A DNA stretch of 64,000 nt from Prevotella sp. oral taxon 299 str. F0039. Lineage in GTDB: Bacteria; Bacteroidota; Bacteroidia; Bacteroidales; Bacteroidaceae. The position numbers and the translations under genes are program-made. This document shows positions 60,873-64,000 of this stretch, piece by piece; the stretch's first letter is position 1; every line of letters starts with the position of its first letter. The stretch is from the NCBI RefSeq assembly GCF_000163055.2, contig NC_022124.1, forward strand, positions 124,001 through 188,000, read 5' to 3'. Below the pieces are notes generated by a model. That model was not told the DNA's origin, searched no databases, and worked only from the letters and a program-made list of their open reading frames with translations.

Positions 60873-61465
60873 ATGGAAGAAACAGTAAAGAATGAATTAG
60901 ACGCTCTAATTCAAGAGCAAAAAGAAAGAATACCCAAATTGATAATACGTGAAGGAGATTTTTTTACATATTACGTTTATGACACTTATATAGAAGAAGA
61001 ATATATTAAATGGAAAGAAAATGCTAAAAGATTCTTAGAAATAAATTTCATAGGAGATAAGCATATAGATGAATTTAATAAAACTTGTGACGAAAAAAAC
61101 TTGCACCTAATCAACAACAGAAGTTACTAGCTATACTTGAAGCATTTAAGAAATATCCACAGATAATAGAAAGTAAGAAAACAACCAATCGGGGGAGTAA
61201 TATAAACATAAGCAACAATATTAGCAATACTAATACTCAAAGCCAATCTCAACAACAGGGAATTGAAATTCTCATAAAATCCCTTGAAGATGAATTATCC
61301 GTTAGCCAACTAAAAGCACTAAAGCAGATTATAGAGAAAGAAGGAGATTTGGAGAAAGCTAAGCCTGAGCTTATTGACAAAATAAAATCTTTTGGAAAGG
61401 ACGTTGCCTCAAACATACTTGCAAATATTATAACCAACCCGGCTATTTGGGCGTGTCTTGGTTAA
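60873..61465 (+). CDS. Uncharacterised protein split by a -1 frameshift at A_AAA_AAC
   Basis: Frame 0 runs from the ATG at 60873 to a stop at 61130 (85 residues). Coding continues without a break in the -1 frame to the TAA at 61465: LAPNQQQKLLAILEAFKKYP, INISNNISNTNTQSQSQQQG, IKSLEDELSVSQLKALKQII, then NILANIITNPAIWACLG. The join lies at 61094-61100, which reads A_AAA_AAC in frame 0, the canonical -1 slippery heptamer. The full product would be about 197 residues. Similar proteins with a glutamine/asparagine/serine-rich middle and a C-terminal NIITNPAIW are known to me only as hypothetical. No stimulatory structure is obvious; a plain frameshift mutation is the alternative. Confidence 0.65.
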
Positions 61466-61661
61466 CATCCATCTAATACAAACATGTGTTTTTATGATCT
61501 GAAGATTATAACCAAATTAGAGTTTGAAAATACACTATGCTAGTTCTCAAAGTACGAATACTAACCAGAGTAATGGGTTTATAGTTCTGTCACAGCTTTA
61601 AACGTGTACCAAAAGTGACCTTTATCTAACATTGTTGATTCAAAAGAAACTATCAAAAAAT

Positions 61662-62387
61662 ATGAATAGACAAAAGATAGCAAATATTATTGACAGGAAA
61701 TCTCATTCAAACTGGATAAACACAGTCTATGACTGGTTTATGATTCTGGCTATTCTTGTAAGCCTTATCCCCCTTATGTTTATGGAAACACATAAGCTTT
61801 TTTGGTTTACAGAAATGGCTTCAACTATTGTTTTTATCGTTGATTACCTATTAAGATGGGGCACTGCAGATATAAGAAAAAACAACCATAAGATAGCATT
61901 TGTTACTTATCCTTTCTCTCCAATGGCAATAATCGATTTACTATCTATCTTACCTGCCATTACATTACTTAATCCAGCATTTAAACTCTTTCGCTTTGTA
62001 CGCTTGTTGAGATTAACAAGAGTCTTGAAGATCTTTGGAATATCAAGTAAGGTACGATTATTTATGTCCATACTTTACAAAGAACGCCAAGTCCTATCTT
62101 CTGTTTTAATTTTGGCTCTACTCTATATTTTTGTAACCGCACTCATATTATTTAATGTAGAACCACATGTAAATCCATATACAGGACAACAGACTTTCCA
62201 TTCCTTTTTCGATGCATTATATTGGGCTACAGTAACACTCACAACAGTTGGCTATGGAGATATGTGCCCCGTTACAGATATTGGTCGACTTGTAAGTATG
62301 CTATCCTCATTGTTTGGCATAGCTATTATAGCATTACCCTCTGGTGTAATTACTGCTCGTTATCTTGATGAGCTGAGAAAGAAATGA
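61662..62387 (+). CDS. Voltage-gated-type potassium channel / ion transport protein
   Basis: 241 residues from the ATG at 61662 (MNRQKIANIIDRKSHSNWIN); a TTG at 61632 is a weaker option. Six membrane segments: S1 (VYDWFMILAILVSLIPLMFM), S2 near TEMASTIVFIVDYLLRWG, S3 near MAIIDLLSILPAITLL, a voltage-sensor-like S4 with Arg every third residue (LFRFVRLLRLTRVLK), S5, then the pore with selectivity filter TLTTVGYGDM and S6. It conducts K+ across the inner membrane. Standalone gene; the sequence shows no ligand-binding domain. Confidence 0.88.
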   Translation: MNRQKIANIIDRKSHSNWINTVYDWFMILAILVSLIPLMFMETHKLFWFTEMASTIVFIVDYLLRWGTADIRKNNHKIAFVTYPFSPMAIIDLLSILPAITLLNPAFKLFRFVRLLRLTRVLKIFGISSKVRLFMSILYKERQVLSSVLILALLYIFVTALILFNVEPHVNPYTGQQTFHSFFDALYWATVTLTTVGYGDMCPVTDIGRLVSMLSSLFGIAIIALPSGVITARYLDELRKK

Positions 62388-62493
62388 TACAATATCTTAA
62401 AGTAGAATTAATAATACAACATCTTATTATAAAAAAAGAGATACAACGTCTTTCCATCAACAAATATTGCACGTAAAAGTATTGTGCTCTTAT

Positions 62494-62536
62494 AGTGTTT
62501 CTTCAGTGTCTTAGGACACAGAGGAAACACTTTTTT
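62494..62536 (+). terminator. Rho-independent terminator of the channel gene
   Basis: AGTGTTTCTTCAGTGTC and the complementary half GACAC-AGAGGAAACACT form a long stem with a 4-nt loop (TTAG), then TTTTTT. It lies about 105 bp after the stop. Confidence 0.75.
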
Positions 62537-62568
62537 CATTTGCACCGTAAAAATCAATAACGAGTATT

Positions 62569-62925
62569 ATGGTACAAAATGAAATCACTTTTGAGAACTT
62601 GCCAAAGGCAGTTGCTCACTTAGTCAGCGAAATTGCTGAAATCAAGAATTTAGTATGTAAAGGACAAAAACCTATTGTCCCTCCCAAACGTATTCCTATT
62701 GGAATAGATGATGCGTGTAAACTTATAGGGAAAGCCAAACCCACGGTTTACACCTTAGTACGTAAACGCTTACTACCTTGCTATAAGAATGGTAAGCATC
62801 TCTACTTTTTTGAAGATGAATTGCTGGCATGGATTGAAGGAGGTAAGAAAAAGACTGTTGCCGAAATCAACGAGGAGGCAAAAGCTTTTATCTCTGATAA
62901 ACATTCTGATTCTTCCCTTTTATAA
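62569..62925 (+). CDS. Helix-turn-helix (excisionase-type) DNA-binding protein
   Basis: 118 residues. The N-terminal third is a helical segment (ENLPKAVAHLVSEIAEIKNL), followed by an excisionase-type HTH_17 domain: IGIDDACKLIGKAKPTVYTL, then VRKRLLPCYKNGKHLYFFED. Such proteins are common in Bacteroidetes mobile elements, where they precede VapE/primase-like genes. It lies 11 bp before the VapE-like gene, so both are probably co-transcribed. Confidence 0.8.
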   Translation: MVQNEITFENLPKAVAHLVSEIAEIKNLVCKGQKPIVPPKRIPIGIDDACKLIGKAKPTVYTLVRKRLLPCYKNGKHLYFFEDELLAWIEGGKKKTVAEINEEAKAFISDKHSDSSLL

Positions 62926-62936
62926 ATATATGTATT

Positions 62937-64000
62937 ATGGAAAAGGGAAGAGCTGAAGGGCGAGCCAAGCAATCTAAGAATGAACGCATAGAGCAATTCT
63001 TGAAAGAGCATTATGCTTTTCGTTTTAATACAGTTAAAAGTAGAACAGAGTTTAGAGAACAAGATTCTAATTCTTCATTCCGTCCTCTTACTAAATATGA
63101 TATTAATTCTATGCGTCGGCTGGTAGATGGGACTTTGGAGATATATACTCCCTCTGACAATATTCGTGCAATATTGGAGAGCGACTTTTGCAATAAAGTT
63201 AACCCAATTCGTGAGTTTTTGCAGAACCTGCCAAAACCTAAAGGTGAAGATGAATCTGAAATCATAAGGTTGGCAAATTGTGTTACAGTGAAGAATCCTG
63301 AGAAGTGGAAGCACTATTTTGTGAAATGGCTGGTTGCGGTTGTTGCAAATGCTATGGATGATTTACAGTGTCGTAATCATACATGTTTAGTTCTTACAGG
63401 TGAACAAGGAAAATTCAAAACAACTTTCCTTGATTTACTCTGTCCAGAAGAACTAAAGAATTATCTTTTCACAGGAAAGATTGACCCACAAGGAAAAGAT
63501 GTACAAACACTGATTGCGGAATACCTTTTTATCAATATTGACGACCAGCTAAAGGCACTCAATAAGAGAGATGAAAATGAATTGAAGAATCTGATAACGA
63601 CACCAAGAGTAAAATATCGTAGACCATACGACACTTACATCGAAGAGTATCCTCACTTAGCAAGCTTTATGGCATCTGTTAATGGTAATGATTTTCTAAC
63701 AGATCCGACAGGCAGTCGTCGCTTTCTACCTTTTGAAGTTGAACATATTGATATTGACGCAGCTAAAGAGATTAATATCAACAAGGTGTACTCCGAGGCA
63801 GTTGAATTGTGGAGAGTTGACTATCATTATTGGTTCAATGAAGAGGAAATAGCCGAACTGCATCAAGAGAGCGAAGGGTTTCAAGTGCAGACTGTTGAGT
63901 ATGAAATGCTTCTTAAAGGCATGGAAAAGCCAGCAGTAACCGAAGAAAGTTACATGACCACTTCTGAAATCCTAAACTATTTGCGTGGATATACAACGCT
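62937..64000 (+). CDS. VapE-like P-loop helicase, right-truncated by window
   Basis: The frame is open from the ATG at 62937 (MEKGRAEGRAKQSKNERIEQ) to the window end (at least 354 residues). The centre matches the virulence-associated E (VapE) domain: Walker A-like TGEQGKFKTTFLDLL (about 163), AEYLFINIDDQ as Walker B region, and SVNGNDFLTDPTGSRRFLPF as the sensor/arginine-finger region. Such superfamily 3-like helicases serve replication of phage satellites and integrative elements. With the HTH gene upstream, it marks the start of a second accessory element. No end sequence or integrase is visible here. Confidence 0.8.
   Translation, partial: MEKGRAEGRAKQSKNERIEQFLKEHYAFRFNTVKSRTEFREQDSNSSFRPLTKYDINSMRRLVDGTLEIYTPSDNIRAILESDFCNKVNPIREFLQNLPKPKGEDESEIIRLANCVTVKNPEKWKHYFVKWLVAVVANAMDDLQCRNHTCLVLTGEQGKFKTTFLDLLCPEELKNYLFTGKIDPQGKDVQTLIAEYLFINIDDQLKALNKRDENELKNLITTPRVKYRRPYDTYIEEYPHLASFMASVNGNDFLTDPTGSRRFLPFEVEHIDIDAAKEININKVYSEAVELWRVDYHYWFNEEEIAELHQESEGFQVQTVEYEMLLKGMEKPAVTEESYMTTSEILNYLRGYTT

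Overview
The window looks like a Bacteroidales chromosome, most probably Prevotella or a close relative. The evidence is the recurrent Bacteroidetes-type -7 box (TAnnTTTGC) in front of genes, a tmRNA encoding the tag GENNYALAA, SusC/SusD-type outer-membrane genes, IntDOT-like integrase features and a CTnDOT-type tra operon. Genus level is inference; I could not run a search.

Layout. (1) 1-7.1 kb is an accessory, AT-rich stretch damaged by insertion sequences: the end of an outer-membrane beta-barrel gene, a thioredoxin-like lipoprotein, a type I signal peptidase, a decayed IS5-like transposase, a transglutaminase-like lipoprotein, and two more transposase remnants. (2) 7.2-15.6 kb is a probable iron/siderophore island: two half-transporters of the exporter-type ABC fold, divergent from a TonB-dependent receptor, a DUF4374 lipoprotein and an AraC-type regulator. 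(3) 15.7-39.7 kb is the core of a conjugative transposon (ICE). It holds an RteC C-terminal remnant, mobABC on the minus strand, a candidate oriT, then traA-traQ plus a lysozyme on the plus strand. A two-gene AT-rich cargo unit follows (32.7-34.3 kb), then PcfJ/PcfK-like and small ICE proteins on the minus strand, DUF1896 and a tyrosine integrase. The ICE abuts the 3' end of the tmRNA gene at 40.1 kb, which is therefore the likely integration site. The other ICE end is not recognisable in this window, so regions 1 and 2 are plausibly ICE cargo.

(4) 40.5-62.4 kb is mostly chromosomal backbone: tmRNA, a GNAT enzyme, an HsdR_N-domain protein, holA, an XRE regulator behind an unusual AT-rich motif cluster, panD/panC, a short glycogen synthase, DUF4270, a SusC/SusD pair, folA/thyA, an MlaF/MlaE-like ABC transporter, dnaK, a gene split at a slippery A_AAA_AAC heptamer, and a K+ channel. 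A second partial copy of the folA 3' end flanks the SusC/D locus. (5) From 62.5 kb a second accessory region begins with an HTH protein and a VapE-like helicase that runs off the window.

How the parts work together. MobA/MobB would nick oriT and MobC (the coupling protein) would feed the strand to the Tra channel (TraG ATPase, TraE-TraQ), while the integrase excises and reinserts the element at ssrA. The iron island could let the host capture foreign siderophores: receptor and lipoprotein at the outer membrane, ABC pair at the inner membrane, AraC protein as sensor. The least understood parts are the two-gene cargo unit, the frameshifted gene after dnaK, and the lipoprotein/signal-peptidase/transglutaminase group.
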